DNA from: Halorubellus salinus | GTDB taxonomy: Archaea; Halobacteriota; Halobacteria; Halobacteriales; Natrialbaceae | Direction of reading: 5' to 3' | NCBI RefSeq assembly: GCF_020567525.1 | Contig: NZ_JAJCVI010000002.1 | Coordinates: 372,001 to 436,000 of the forward strand | DNA length: 64,000 bases | Shown here: one piece after another, positions 31,862 through 40,384 of the stretch | How positions within the stretch are numbered: the stretch's first letter is position 1 | How the letters are laid out: the number at the start of each line of letters is the position of its first letter | Translations under genes and position numbers: made by a program | The notes under the pieces: model-generated | What the model was told of the DNA's origin: nothing | The model's input: the letters and a program-made list of their open reading frames with translations, nothing else | Database searches by the model: none

Positions 31862-33073
31862 TCAGCGGATGACGTCCAGGCCGTTGTTCCGCTCGACCTC
31901 GCTCCGACCGCCGTCGCTCTGCGCGCCAGACTGTCCGCCGAACGACCCGTCGCCGTTGACGTTCTGGCTCGCATCGAACTCCGTCTCCTGACCGCCACCG
32001 ACGCCGTCGACGCCGTCGATAGCCTGCCGGGACTTGTTCGCTTGCTTCTGCGTGCTCGGGCCGAGCACCTGCGCGGACTGCACGCCCGTCATGATCGCCA
32101 TCACGCGAACCTTGCCCTTGTAGTTCTCCTGGATGCGCGCACCCCAGATGACGTTCGCGCTCGCCTCCAGACGCTCCGTGATGTTGTCCGCGATACCTTC
32201 GGCCTCTTTCAGCGTCAGGTCCGGGCCACCCGTGATGTGCACGAGCCCACCGCTCGCACCGCGGTAGTCCACGTCCAGCAGCGGATGGTTCATCGCGTCG
32301 TTCACCACTTCGCGCGTCTTGTTCTTGTCCTGGGTCTCACCGACGAGCATCACGGCCACACCGCCCTGGTTCATGATGCTCGTCATGTCCGCGTAGTCCA
32401 AGTTGATGAGCGACGGCTGCGTGATCGTCTCCGAGATCCCCTTGACGGTCTCCGCGATGATCTGGTCCATCACGGAGAACGCCTTCCCGATCGGGAGGTT
32501 CGGGACGTAATCCAGCAGTCGATTGTTGTCGAGGACGATGATGGAGTCAGCTTCCTCGCGGAGCTTCTCCAGGCCTTCCTCGGCCTTCACCGTCCGCGCA
32601 CGCTCCACGTTGAACGGCGTCGACACCATGCCGACGACGATCGCGCCTTGCTCCTTCGCGATCTTCGAGACCACGGGCGCGGCACCGGTCCCGGTGCCAC
32701 CACCCATGCCGGCGGTCACGAACACGAGGTCCGCCTCACCGAGGACCTCCTTGATCGTGCCCTGCGCCATCTCCGTGGCGCGCTCGCCCATCGACGGGTC
32801 GCCACCGGCACCGAGTCCGTTCGTGAGGGACTTCCCCACGAGGATCTTGGTGTCGGCCTCGATCATCTTCAGGTGCTGTTTGTCCGTGTTGATCGCGATC
32901 GTCTCCGCGCCTTCGACGCCGATGTTGTACAGGCGATTGACTGTGTTGTTGCCGGCGCCGCCAGCGCCAACGATGACGATGCGGGGATCGCCGAAGTCGT
33001 CTCCGTCGATCTTCTGCTGCTTCTTCTTCTCTTGTTCCTCGTTCTCGAGGGCTTCTTGGACTATGTCCTGCAT
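31862..33073 (-). CDS. ftsZ2: Cell division protein FtsZ, type 2
   Basis: The ATG complementary to 33071-33073 gives 403 residues; a GTG two codons earlier overlaps the RHH stop. The tubulin/FtsZ GTPase is intact: [30 protein letters not shown] (signature) and NVERARTV, followed by the C-terminal domain and a Gln/Gly/Asn-rich flexible tail ending NGLDVIR. Type 2 rather than type 1 is inferred from the acidic N-terminal extension ([17 protein letters not shown]) and from the ncsA and RHH neighbours. In haloarchaea FtsZ2 drives ring constriction. The gene is cotranscribed with a small RHH regulator. Confidence 0.9.
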   Translation of the reverse strand: MQDIVQEALENEEQEKKKQQKIDGDDFGDPRIVIVGAGGAGNNTVNRLYNIGVEGAETIAINTDKQHLKMIEADTKILVGKSLTNGLGAGGDPSMGERATEMAQGTIKEVLGEADLVFVTAGMGGGTGTGAAPVVSKIAKEQGAIVVGMVSTPFNVERARTVKAEEGLEKLREEADSIIVLDNNRLLDYVPNLPIGKAFSVMDQIIAETVKGISETITQPSLINLDYADMTSIMNQGGVAVMLVGETQDKNKTREVVNDAMNHPLLDVDYRGASGGLVHITGGPDLTLKEAEGIADNITERLEASANVIWGARIQENYKGKVRVMAIMTGVQSAQVLGPSTQKQANKSRQAIDGVDGVGGGQETEFDASQNVNGDGSFGGQSGAQSDGGRSEVERNNGLDVIR

Positions 33074-33075
33074 CG

Positions 33076-33249
33076 TCACACCTTCGCCCAGCTGCGACCG
33101 CCTTTCTCGGCGCGGTCACCTTGTTCGTTTAGCATTTCACGGACGGCGGAGCGAATCGCTTCCGACCGGTTCGGAAACTCGCCGGTCTCCACCATCTGTT
33201 CGACCTCCTCGATCTGCTGTTTCGGAATGCGCAGTGTCACACGCTCCAT
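33076..33249 (-). CDS. Small RHH (CopG-type) DNA-binding protein upstream of ftsZ2
   Basis: The ATG complementary to 33247-33249 ([23 protein letters not shown]) gives 57 residues. A beta strand of alternating residues (ERVTLRIP) followed by two helices ([28 protein letters not shown]) is the ribbon-helix-helix fold that dimerises and contacts DNA through the strand. Its stop overlaps the ftsZ2 start region. Upstream lie repeated GTAAGAC half-sites, so it is a good candidate for an autoregulator of the rhh-ftsZ2 operon. Confidence 0.88.
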   Translation of the reverse strand: MERVTLRIPKQQIEEVEQMVETGEFPNRSEAIRSAVREMLNEQGDRAEKGGRSWAKV

Positions 33250-33270
33250 GGTTCGTAATTTCCCCTTTGG

Positions 33271-33379
33271 GTAAGACGGCACGCGTGAGAGTCACACGCA
33301 ATTTGTCTTACACGGCGAAACCCCCGTAGGGCGGTCCGTTCAGCGTCCCCGGACTCGGCCTGTAAGACGACCGTCTTAC
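33271..33379. promoter_or_regulatory. GTAAGACG operator array upstream of rhh-ftsZ2
   Basis: A perfect palindrome GTAAGACG-AC-CGTCTTAC lies at 33362-33379. A third copy of GTAAGACG is at 33271-33278 and an inverted half-site TGTCTTAC at 33304-33311. A leftward TATA candidate (TTTTATTA on the minus strand, about 33406-33413) would place the transcript start close to the palindrome, so a bound protein would block initiation. A looser repeat GTATG-N8-CATAC (33385-33402) lies between them. Confidence 0.72.
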
Positions 33380-33481
33380 GCGACTGTATGCACTGTGTCA
33401 TACGTAATAAAACTATCGCCGACATATTTCGCGTTTTTCGTAGAGCGGCCACAGGGCCGCCCTACTCGTCGTTTACGGCGT

Positions 33482-34081
33482 TTACCCCGAATCGAGGACG
33501 TCCGCAGCCGGCGTCCGACGGCCACACCCCGGGCAGAACGCCCAGTCCGACCGCACCTCGTCCCCGCACTCGCAGAACGCCCGACGAGACGCCTTCTCCC
33601 CGCAGTTCGGACAGTACACGTGCTCGCCGTCCAACGCCTCCCCGCACTGCGCACACGACCCGTCGTCGTCCGACGACGACTTCACGCCCGCAGCTTCGTC
33701 CGCGGTCGCTTCGGCGGTCTCATCCGACGCCGAACCCGCCTCGTCGGACACCGCCCCCTCGACCGCGACCGTCACGTTCACGTCCTGCGGTTGCGGACGA
33801 ACACCGAACCCGCGGTCGGCAAGGGTTGCATCCACGCGCTCGCGAACCACCTCGTCCACGTGCTCGCGAACGAGCCCGTCAAGCGTCTCCGCATCCGCAC
33901 CCCCAACCGAGCCACCATCAGCATCCTCGATGACGTCTCCGTCCGCGAGGCGCTCACCGCCCGCGTTTACGTCCTCGAGGTACGCGCGTAACGCCTCACG
34001 AACGACCTGACTCTTCGAGGCGTCCATCGCCTCGAGTTCCGCGACCAGGTCGTCGTCCGCGCGAACGGTAATCTTACTCAT
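33482..34081 (-). CDS. RHH protein with C-terminal zinc ribbons
   Basis: The 199-residue product starts MSKITVRADDDLVAELEAMDAS, an RHH domain (residues 1-45, SKSQVVREALRAYLED). A highly acidic middle with a short amphipathic helix (LVREHVDEVVRERVDATLADRG) follows. The C-terminus has two Cys-rich zinc ribbons (CAQCGEAL...CPNCGEK and CECGDEV...CPGCGRR). The architecture suggests a DNA-binding dimer with a second interaction module. It is encoded just upstream of the rhh-ftsZ2 pair on the same strand, 233 bases away. Function unknown. Confidence 0.8.
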   Translation of the reverse strand: MSKITVRADDDLVAELEAMDASKSQVVREALRAYLEDVNAGGERLADGDVIEDADGGSVGGADAETLDGLVREHVDEVVRERVDATLADRGFGVRPQPQDVNVTVAVEGAVSDEAGSASDETAEATADEAAGVKSSSDDDGSCAQCGEALDGEHVYCPNCGEKASRRAFCECGDEVRSDWAFCPGCGRRTPAADVLDSG

Positions 34082-34258
34082 CTAACACCAACCCAAACAC
34101 AATCATCGTATTTCAACTTTCCTCACCGTCAGACACCCGTCACACTCGCATCGACGACGCCCAGCGACCACCGCGCCGTGACACGTAATCGCCCCCCGAA
34201 GGCACCACGAAAGAAAACCCTTATATCTACCCACGAACCAAGCACTGAATGCGATTGC

Positions 34259-34332
34259 CCGCCCTTAGCTCAGACTGGTAGAGCAGTCGACTGTAGATCG
34301 ACTTGTCCCCCGTTCAAATCGGGGAGGGCGGA
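34259..34332 (+). tRNA. tRNA-Tyr (anticodon GTA)
   Basis: The acceptor stem CCGCCCT pairs with AGGGCGG (34325-34331) and A34332 is the discriminator. The D arm starts GCTC, the anticodon arm is GTCGA-CTGTAGA-TCGAC with anticodon GTA, and the T arm is CCCCG-TTCAAAT-CGGGG. No intron is present. C1-G72 is the archaeal Tyr identity pair. TTATATC at 34221-34227 is a good TATA box about 35 bases upstream, and a short T run follows the gene (CTACTTTT). Confidence 0.95.
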
Positions 34333-34475
34333 CTACTTTTCGCGAACCGTCGACCGAAGGGAGACCGGTGAGCGGGAAGTACGTGCAACCGACCCGATTT
34401 GAGCAGGGAGTGGGAGACGAGCGAGCGAAGTGAGCGGGTGGGAGCGACCGAGTTCAAAGTCGGGGAGGGCGGACT
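34319..34475 (+). repeat. Duplicated tRNA-Tyr 3' end (att-like direct repeat)
   Basis: TCGGGGAGGGCGGACT occurs in the tRNA (34319-34334) and again at 34460-34475, with related GTTCAAA just before each copy (an extra G in the second). The copies are 141 bases apart. Duplicated tRNA 3' ends flank elements integrated by tyrosine recombinases, so this may mark the scar of a lost or tiny insertion. No integrase gene is visible in the window. Confidence 0.75.
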
Positions 34476-34514
34476 TCTCCTGGAGTCGATTCGTGGTCGA
34501 GTGACGTCGTTCGT

Positions 34515-35861
34515 TCAGCCTGTGGTGGCGTTCGTCGTGATGTCGCTCGTGCTCGTTGCGATGGCTGGGACGGGGAGGTTGACGGTGAGTGCTGGTGGGC
34601 CGTACATGTTGGTTTCGAGGTACGCCCAGTCGTCGAAGGGGGCACCGGTGCTGTAGCCGAGGGTGTCCCAGGGGGCGTTGTAGTTCATGACGCTCTCGTA
34701 GCGGTCGTGCGGGACGTCGTACGAGTCGATGCCTTCGTAGCGGGCGTTGGAGAGGCCGAGTGCGTGCCCGAGTTCGTGCATGAGGACGTGCGCCTGCTCG
34801 TGGGTCGTGTACGGGTGGCCGTCGCGGTCGCGGGTCTGGAAGACGAGGTGGCCGGTGGTCGCGAAGCCGGCGACGCGGTCGCCGGCGAGGCGGGCGTCTC
34901 GGACGACCATCGCGTGGTGATAGCCGCGGGTTTCGTTGTCGAAGTACGAGAGGCGGAGGCGGATACTGTCGAGTTCGTTCGTCTCGGGTTCGCGCGGGAT
35001 GGCGTCGTCGAGGACGACGTGCAGCGAGATGCCGGTGGTGCCGTCGGGGTTCGTGATGGGTGCGGTCGCGTACTCGTCGACGACGAGTGCGATCGCGGTC
35101 GCGTTCGGGCGTTCGCCGCGCATGTAGTCGAGTTCGACGAAGACGTCGCGGGAGAGCGGGTCGGCGGCGGCGAGCGGGCCGCTGTCGGCGGCTTCGACGC
35201 CGTCTTCGAGGCCGTCGTCGTCGGTGTCCGACGACGTCGGGTCGGTGTCGTACACGTCGAGTTCGACGGCGTCCGGGAGTCGGTCGCCGTCGGTGTCGTT
35301 CGTCGTCGGGTCGGTGCCGAGTTCGCGTGCTTCGCGGCCGTCGCGGAGGTCGTCGTCGTCCGTGTCCGGGTTCGTCGGTGACGAGCCGTACTCGGTGACT
35401 TCGGCGCCGTCACCGAGCCCGTCGTCGTCGGTGTCCGCGGCGAGCGGGTCGGTGCCGGCGTCGACCTCGCGGCCGTCTTCGAGCCCGTCGTCGTCTGTGT
35501 CTGCGACGGTGGCGTCGGTGCCGAGGGCGTCCGCTTCGCGGGCGTCCTCCAGGCCGTCGTCGTCGGTGTCCACGGCGAGCGGGTCGGTGCCGACGTCGAC
35601 CTCGCGGCCGTCCTCCAGGCCGTCGCCGTCGCTGTCCGCGTCGGTGGCGTTCGTCCCCGCGTCGCGTTCGGCGCCGTCGGGCAACCCGTCGGCGTCGGTG
35701 TCCGCGACGAGCGGGTCGGTGCCGGCGCGGAGTTCGTCGAGCGAGCTGACGGCGTCGTCGTCGAGGTCACCGAGTACCGCGGCTGCGCCGACCGCTAGCG
35801 CGACGACGGCGACGCCGGCGAGGAGGACGGCGAGTGAACGACGGGAACGCACGTGCGTCAC
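34515..35861 (-). CDS. Secreted calcium-repeat metalloprotease (metzincin-like)
   Basis: The GTG complementary to 35859-35861 gives 448 residues; a second in-frame GTG three codons later is possible. A hydrophobic signal segment (LAVLLAGVAVVALAVGAAAV) precedes eight DxDxDGLxD-type repeats (about 40-225; one is DDDDLRD and one DGDRLPD), a thrombospondin type 3-like calcium-binding array. The C-terminal domain has HELGHALGLSN and the Met-turn SVMNYN, a metzincin protease pattern, but the third zinc position is Asn instead of His or Asp. The product is probably surface-exposed. It lies immediately after the duplicated tRNA end. Confidence 0.82.
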   Translation of the reverse strand: MTHVRSRRSLAVLLAGVAVVALAVGAAAVLGDLDDDAVSSLDELRAGTDPLVADTDADGLPDGAERDAGTNATDADSDGDGLEDGREVDVGTDPLAVDTDDDGLEDAREADALGTDATVADTDDDGLEDGREVDAGTDPLAADTDDDGLGDGAEVTEYGSSPTNPDTDDDDLRDGREARELGTDPTTNDTDGDRLPDAVELDVYDTDPTSSDTDDDGLEDGVEAADSGPLAAADPLSRDVFVELDYMRGERPNATAIALVVDEYATAPITNPDGTTGISLHVVLDDAIPREPETNELDSIRLRLSYFDNETRGYHHAMVVRDARLAGDRVAGFATTGHLVFQTRDRDGHPYTTHEQAHVLMHELGHALGLSNARYEGIDSYDVPHDRYESVMNYNAPWDTLGYSTGAPFDDWAYLETNMYGPPALTVNLPVPAIATSTSDITTNATTG

Positions 35862-35971
35862 GTTGGCGTGGCAGGCGATTAGTCCTTTCGCGCGACGGCA
35901 CTGCGAGGAACGCGTCGCGGTGCGCGCGCAGTTCCACAGCGTTCACGATACCGTCGGTCGTGAACGCAGCC

Positions 35972-36427
35972 ATGAGCGAGTCCTGGCGGACGCGGTTGGC
36001 GCGATTGAAGTTCAACCTGTTCCCCGTCTACCGCGGAACGGGCGGTCGCGTCCGGTACATCCGCGAGGACTGGCAGGAGATCCGCGTCGAGATTCCCTAT
36101 TCGTGGCGGACGAAGAACTACATGGGGACGACGTTCGGCGGGAGCATCTACGGGGCGTGCGACCCGATGCACGCGATGCTCCTCATCAAGAACCTCGACG
36201 AGTCCACGTACGCGGTGTGGGACACGGAGGCGTCCATCGACTTCAAGCGACCCGGGAGGACCGACCTGTACGCGAAGTTCGAGCTCTCGGACGACGAGAT
36301 CGCGTCGGTGAAGCGCGCGGTCGACGCCGACGGTCCCGTGAATCGCGCGTACGAGGTCGACGTCGTCGACGCCGACGGCGTCGTGCACGCGACCGTCGAG
36401 AACGTCGTGCACGTCTCGAAGCGCTGA
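35972..36427 (+). CDS. DUF4442 hotdog-fold protein
   Basis: The ATG at 35972 (MSESWRTRLARLKFNLFPVYRG) gives 151 residues. The hotdog-fold pattern is clear: GGRVRYIREDWQEIRVEIPYSWRTKNYMGTTFGG, then SIYGACDPMHAMLLIKNLD and TEASIDFKRPGRTDLYAKF. DUF4442 proteins are thioesterase-like, but substrates are generally unknown. The gene stands between the divergent metalloprotease and an unrelated gene. Confidence 0.85.
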   Translation: MSESWRTRLARLKFNLFPVYRGTGGRVRYIREDWQEIRVEIPYSWRTKNYMGTTFGGSIYGACDPMHAMLLIKNLDESTYAVWDTEASIDFKRPGRTDLYAKFELSDDEIASVKRAVDADGPVNRAYEVDVVDADGVVHATVENVVHVSKR

Positions 36428-36527
36428 CGGCGAACGTCCGCGTGCTCGGGCGTCGAGGGCGGCACGGGCGGTGCGGGTGGCGTCCTGAAGCGGGCTGGTT
36501 TTGACCGTGGCCGCGTTATCGTTCGAC

Positions 36528-37178
36528 ATGAGTCTCTCACGGGACGACGCGCTGGACCGCGTCGCCGCGATCGTGGACGCGGTCGAGTCGGAGACGATGC
36601 CGGTCCCGGTCCGCGAGGTGTGGGTGTACGGCGACGTCGCACTCGGCCTCGACCCGGTCGACCGGCTGGACGTGTACGTGACGAAGGACATCCTGATGCG
36701 TGGCGACAGCGACCGCGCCGCCGAGTTCGAGCGCGAGCTCGGCGTGCAGGGCGTCGGGCAGACCGTCCGTGCGGAGTGGGCGGAGGAACACCCGGACCTG
36801 GTTCGGGCGAACGCGAACGGGCACGCGGCCCCCGAGCAGTGCCTCGCCGCGCACCTGCTGGCCGAGGACGAACCCATCCATCTCGAGGTGTGTAACGCGA
36901 GCTTCGAGGACAACGTCACGCAGCGCCTCGAGGGCGCGAAGACGCGCGGCGACTGGACGCAGCTCCTCGACCCGCGCGGCGTCTGCCTGTACGCCGAGGG
37001 CCAGCGGAGCGACGAGGCGATGCGGAAGCTCCGCGAGGGCGAGCTCGCGCTCCCGACGCTCTCGCGGTCGCTCGAGATGCTCGGGCTCGACGGCGACGCG
37101 GCGGAGACGGCGGCCCAGGACCTGCACGCGTGGCGCGAGGACCAGGAGGGCGCGACGGTGCGCGGCGACGTCGTCTAG
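36528..37178 (+). CDS. Conserved haloarchaeal protein of unknown function
   Basis: The ATG at 36528 (MSLSRDDALDRVAAIVDAVE) gives 216 residues. VREVWVYGDVALGLDPVDRLDVYVTKD resembles a degenerate nucleotidyltransferase signature (G-D-x-A-x-G then D-x-L-D-V), but the usual GS and DxD pairs are incomplete. The C-terminal half is helical. No membrane segment or zinc motif is present. The gene stands alone, and I do not recognise a named family with confidence. Confidence 0.7.
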   Translation: MSLSRDDALDRVAAIVDAVESETMPVPVREVWVYGDVALGLDPVDRLDVYVTKDILMRGDSDRAAEFERELGVQGVGQTVRAEWAEEHPDLVRANANGHAAPEQCLAAHLLAEDEPIHLEVCNASFEDNVTQRLEGAKTRGDWTQLLDPRGVCLYAEGQRSDEAMRKLREGELALPTLSRSLEMLGLDGDAAETAAQDLHAWREDQEGATVRGDVV

Positions 37179-37378
37179 CGATCCCTGGAGCGGTGGGCGA
37201 GCAGGCGGTGCGTGCGTCGTCGTCGCGTCGGCGCACCGCGCACCCGTCTGGACCGACGCGACCGCTGGTCAGCGCATCGGCCGCGTTAGCCGGGGGTTCT
37301 GACTTGAACTTTCGGCCGTCGGCGCTCGCTGCACTCGCGCCAGGGAGGACGTCAAGGAAGGTCGAGGTTCGACTCCGC

Positions 37379-38476
37379 TCAGGCCTCGTCTTCGAATCCG
37401 TCCTCGAACCGGAACGTGCCGTTGCGTTGGACGATCTCGCCGTCGACCTCGATGAACGAGTCCTCGCTCATGTCGACGATCATGTCCATGTGCGTCGCGG
37501 ACTCGTTGAGTGGTTCGCCGTCGGGGACGGTGTGCTCGATGGCCTTCCCGATGGCCATGTGGACGGTGTCGCCCATCTTCTCGTCGAACAGCATGTTGTA
37601 CGTGAACTGGTCGATGTCGCGGTTCATCCCGATGCCGAGCTCGCCGAGGCGACGTGCACCGTCGTCGGTGTCAAGCACCGCGCCGAGGACGTCCTCGTTC
37701 TTCGCGGCCGAGTAGTCGACAACCTCGCCACCCTCGAAGACGAGGTGGGCGTCCTGTATCTCGCGGCCCTGCGCCATGAGCGGCATGTCGAACAGGACTT
37801 CGCCCTCGACGCTGTCCGGCCGTGGTGCGGTGTACACCTCGCCGCCGGGGAGGTTCAGTTCGCCGTAGTCGTTCGCGGTCACCATCCCGTCGACGCTCAT
37901 CGTGACGTCGGTGGTATCGCCGGAGACGATGCGGACCTGGTCGGCGGGGTCGAGGACGTCGACCATCTGCGCCTGGTGCTCGCGCTGGGCGTCCCAGTCC
38001 TTGTTCACGGCGTCGTACACGAAGTCCTCGTAGGCGTCCGTGCTCATCTCGGCGTCCTGCGCGTTCCCCGGCGCCGGATACTGCGTCCCGACCCAGCGCG
38101 TCTCCATGCGAGCCTCCGAGATGGGTTTGTGCGCCTTCGACGCGGCCTGGACCTTCGCCGGGTCGACGTCGCTCGTCTCCTTCGTGTTCTCGTCGCCCCG
38201 GACGATGACGACGACGTCCGTCTCCTCCATCTCCGCGAGTCGGTGCTCGGCGAGCGAGAACGAGTCCTCGTCCGCGGCGCGCATGTACGCTCGCGACGCA
38301 CGCTGGCTTCGCAGGTGGTACGCGGGGTTCGCGCCCTTCTCGCCGAGTTTCTCGGCGAGTGCGACGACGAGGTCCTCGGCGGCCGACGGGGCGACGATCC
38401 GGACGTTGTCGTCCGCCTCGACCGTCGTCGAGTGTTCGACTATCACTTCGGCGTGCTGCTCGATGCGTGGGTCCAT
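37379..38476 (-). CDS. M29 family aminopeptidase
   Basis: The 365-residue product starts MDPRIEQHAEVIVEHSTTVEADDNV and matches the AmpS/T/PepM29 family of metal-dependent aminopeptidases: VRIVSGDTTDVTMSVDGM, NLPGGEVYTAPRPDSVEGEVLFD, LGELGIGMNRDIDQF and DEKMGDTVHMAIGKAI. The glutamates, histidines and aspartates in these segments bind the two metals. It removes N-terminal residues from peptides in the cytosol and may act downstream of the proteasome. It stands alone. Confidence 0.9.
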   Translation of the reverse strand: MDPRIEQHAEVIVEHSTTVEADDNVRIVAPSAAEDLVVALAEKLGEKGANPAYHLRSQRASRAYMRAADEDSFSLAEHRLAEMEETDVVVIVRGDENTKETSDVDPAKVQAASKAHKPISEARMETRWVGTQYPAPGNAQDAEMSTDAYEDFVYDAVNKDWDAQREHQAQMVDVLDPADQVRIVSGDTTDVTMSVDGMVTANDYGELNLPGGEVYTAPRPDSVEGEVLFDMPLMAQGREIQDAHLVFEGGEVVDYSAAKNEDVLGAVLDTDDGARRLGELGIGMNRDIDQFTYNMLFDEKMGDTVHMAIGKAIEHTVPDGEPLNESATHMDMIVDMSEDSFIEVDGEIVQRNGTFRFEDGFEDEA

Positions 38477-38539
38477 ACCGAACCGGTCTCACGTCCCCGA
38501 GTTAAGGGTTTCCAGAAGCGCGTTTCTGTCTGAATGATT

Positions 38540-39403
38540 TCACGCCCGGGTGGCGTCGAGGACCTCGCCTTCGCCGTCGAGCGTCATCGAGAGCGCGTCG
38601 TCGTCGCGTTCGACTCGCAACTCGTAGCGCGGCGGGTCCGCGCTCACGCGCTCGACGCCGCCGCCGTCGGTCATCCCGGGGAGCGTCCACGGGAGGTGCG
38701 CGTCGACGTCGACGCCCTGGTCGTGACAGAACGAGACGAACGCGGGCTCGCGGAGCACCGCCGCCGCGGCCGCGGACGTCGTCACGAACCCGCAGCGCTC
38801 GCACGCCGTCCGGTACACGTAGTCGACGAGTTCGCCGTCCGGTACCGCCCGTATCTCGCGGTCGACGCGCCCGTAGCACTCCGTGCAGATGCCGCCCGCG
38901 AGGAGGTCGAACATCGAGTAGACGGTTCGAGTCGCGAAGTCCACGAGCTCGCTCATCGACCGGTTCGTCGCGGACGCGGGCGGGACGGGCGTCGACAGCA
39001 CCGTGTGGTCGTTCTCGCAGTCGACGGACAGGCCACCGTCGGCGTACTCCGCGACGAGCGCCGTCCCGCACATCGGACAGGTGTCCGCGACCGGTTCGGG
39101 CTCGAGTTCGACGTGCGTGTCGTACGTCCCCGCGAGGATGGCGCCGACGATATCGCAGCCGGCGTTCGTCAACTCGTAGCCGTCGACGGTCTCCTCGACG
39201 AAGCGCTCGCGGAGCTTCCCGAGGTGGTAGTTGAACCGGCCGGAGTCCGCGACGCCGACGCGCTCGCGGAGTTCGGAGAACGACAGCCCGGGGTTCTCGG
39301 GGGCCTCGCGCCGGGCGTCGACGAGCGCTTCGAGGATCGCGACGCGCGTCTCGTCGCCGAGCGCGGCGAACGCGTCGGAGATGCTGTCGGTGTCCTCGAC
39401 CAT
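38540..39403 (-). CDS. ArsR-like winged-helix regulator with zinc ribbons
   Basis: The ATG complementary to 39401-39403 (MVEDTDSISDAFAALGDETRV) gives 287 residues. Residues 10-90 are an ArsR-type winged helix (RVAILEALVDARRE, SFSELRERVGVADSGRFNYHLGKL). After that come Cys pairs CPMCGTAL and CENDH, then CTECYGRVD and CERCGFVTT, two probable zinc ribbons. A C-terminal part gives HDQGVDVDAHLPWTL. Such wHTH plus zinc-ribbon proteins are common, poorly described regulators in haloarchaea. It stands alone beside the aminopeptidase. Confidence 0.82.
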   Translation of the reverse strand: MVEDTDSISDAFAALGDETRVAILEALVDARREAPENPGLSFSELRERVGVADSGRFNYHLGKLRERFVEETVDGYELTNAGCDIVGAILAGTYDTHVELEPEPVADTCPMCGTALVAEYADGGLSVDCENDHTVLSTPVPPASATNRSMSELVDFATRTVYSMFDLLAGGICTECYGRVDREIRAVPDGELVDYVYRTACERCGFVTTSAAAAAVLREPAFVSFCHDQGVDVDAHLPWTLPGMTDGGGVERVSADPPRYELRVERDDDALSMTLDGEGEVLDATRA

Positions 39404-39499
39404 GCTCGCCCGGTGGCGGTACGAGGATAAAAACCTCCGTGCTGGCGACGGCCGCGCCGGGTCGTCGCGACCACCGAACCTGGTCACCGCGCCGCCCGC

Positions 39500-40303
39500 T
39501 CAGTCGTCGTCGGGGATGCGACCGACGGTGACGTGGAACGGAACGGTCTCGACGCGCCGGTAGTCGCCGTCGGCGGCCTGCGCGACGGCTTCGCGCCCCA
39601 TCTCGCGCCAGTTCTCGCGGAGGTCGTCGTACTCGCGGTCCGAGAGCACGTGCCGGAGGCTCGCCGCGTCGCTCGCGAGGCCGGCGCCGCTGGCTTTCCG
39701 CGCGACCGCTTCGAGGTCGGCGTCGTCGTACGGCGGCTCGATGGTGCGCGTGTGGTCGTAGCGAGCCGTGGTGACGTCGACGAGGCCGGCGTCGCGGAGG
39801 ACGTCGGCGGCGTCCGCGCCGAGCGCGGGGTCGACGGTCGACCCCGCGATGTAGGCGGCTCTGGCGGCACGGGCGAGGCCGGGTTCGCGGTCGACGGTGG
39901 AGTCGACGGTGACCGCGGCGTTGTCGGGTTCGACGACCGCGACGAGGTCGCTCGACGCACGCGCGAACTCGCGGACGGCGGCGCTCGGGTCCGGGAGGTT
40001 CACGAGGAGCGCCTGGCACGCGACGAGGTCGAACGCGTCGTCGCGGACGGGGAGTCGCGTCGCGTCACCGGCGACGACGGGGACGTGTTCGCGGGCGACC
40101 GCGAGCAGCGCAGGGTCGGCGTCGCAGCCGACGACCTCGCCGGGCGTCTCCGCGGCGAGTACCCTGGAGAACTCGCCGGTCCCGCAGCCGACGTCGAGCA
40201 CGCGCTCGCGGCCGGGGAGGTCGAGCGCGGCGAGCGCGCTCGTCGAGTCCGCCCACATTCCCCGCCGCGTCTCTTCGAGGTACGATTCGTCGAAGCGTCG
40301 CAC
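39500..40303 (-). CDS. Class I SAM-dependent methyltransferase
   Basis: The start is the GTG complementary to 40301-40303 (VRRFDESYLEETRRGMWADS), giving 267 residues. Motif I VLDVGCGTGEFSRVLAAETPGEVVGCDAD and the later LPVRDDAFDLVACQALLVNLPDP are the SAM-binding and acidic-loop features of Rossmann methyltransferases of the UbiE type. The substrate is unknown. It lies next to the zinc-ribbon regulator with no overlap, so they may be separate units. Confidence 0.85.
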   Translation of the reverse strand: MRRFDESYLEETRRGMWADSTSALAALDLPGRERVLDVGCGTGEFSRVLAAETPGEVVGCDADPALLAVAREHVPVVAGDATRLPVRDDAFDLVACQALLVNLPDPSAAVREFARASSDLVAVVEPDNAAVTVDSTVDREPGLARAARAAYIAGSTVDPALGADAADVLRDAGLVDVTTARYDHTRTIEPPYDDADLEAVARKASGAGLASDAASLRHVLSDREYDDLRENWREMGREAVAQAADGDYRRVETVPFHVTVGRIPDDD

Positions 40304-40384
40304 GCGTCCACGTCCGGGAGCGCTCGGGAAAAGCGAGTCGGTCCCGCGCGACGACGGCGACCGGAGGGCTGCCAACGCCGCCGG

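Noticed and set aside
33445-33460. Terminator after the RHH zinc-ribbon gene (GCGGCC-ACAG-GGCCGC)
   Set aside because: The hairpin is followed by A-rich rather than T-rich sequence on the minus strand, and the T run lies on the wrong side, so terminator function is doubtful.
34335-34459. A small mobile element between the duplicated tRNA ends
   Set aside because: Only about 125 bases lie between the copies and no gene or integrase is encoded; an intact element cannot be supported.
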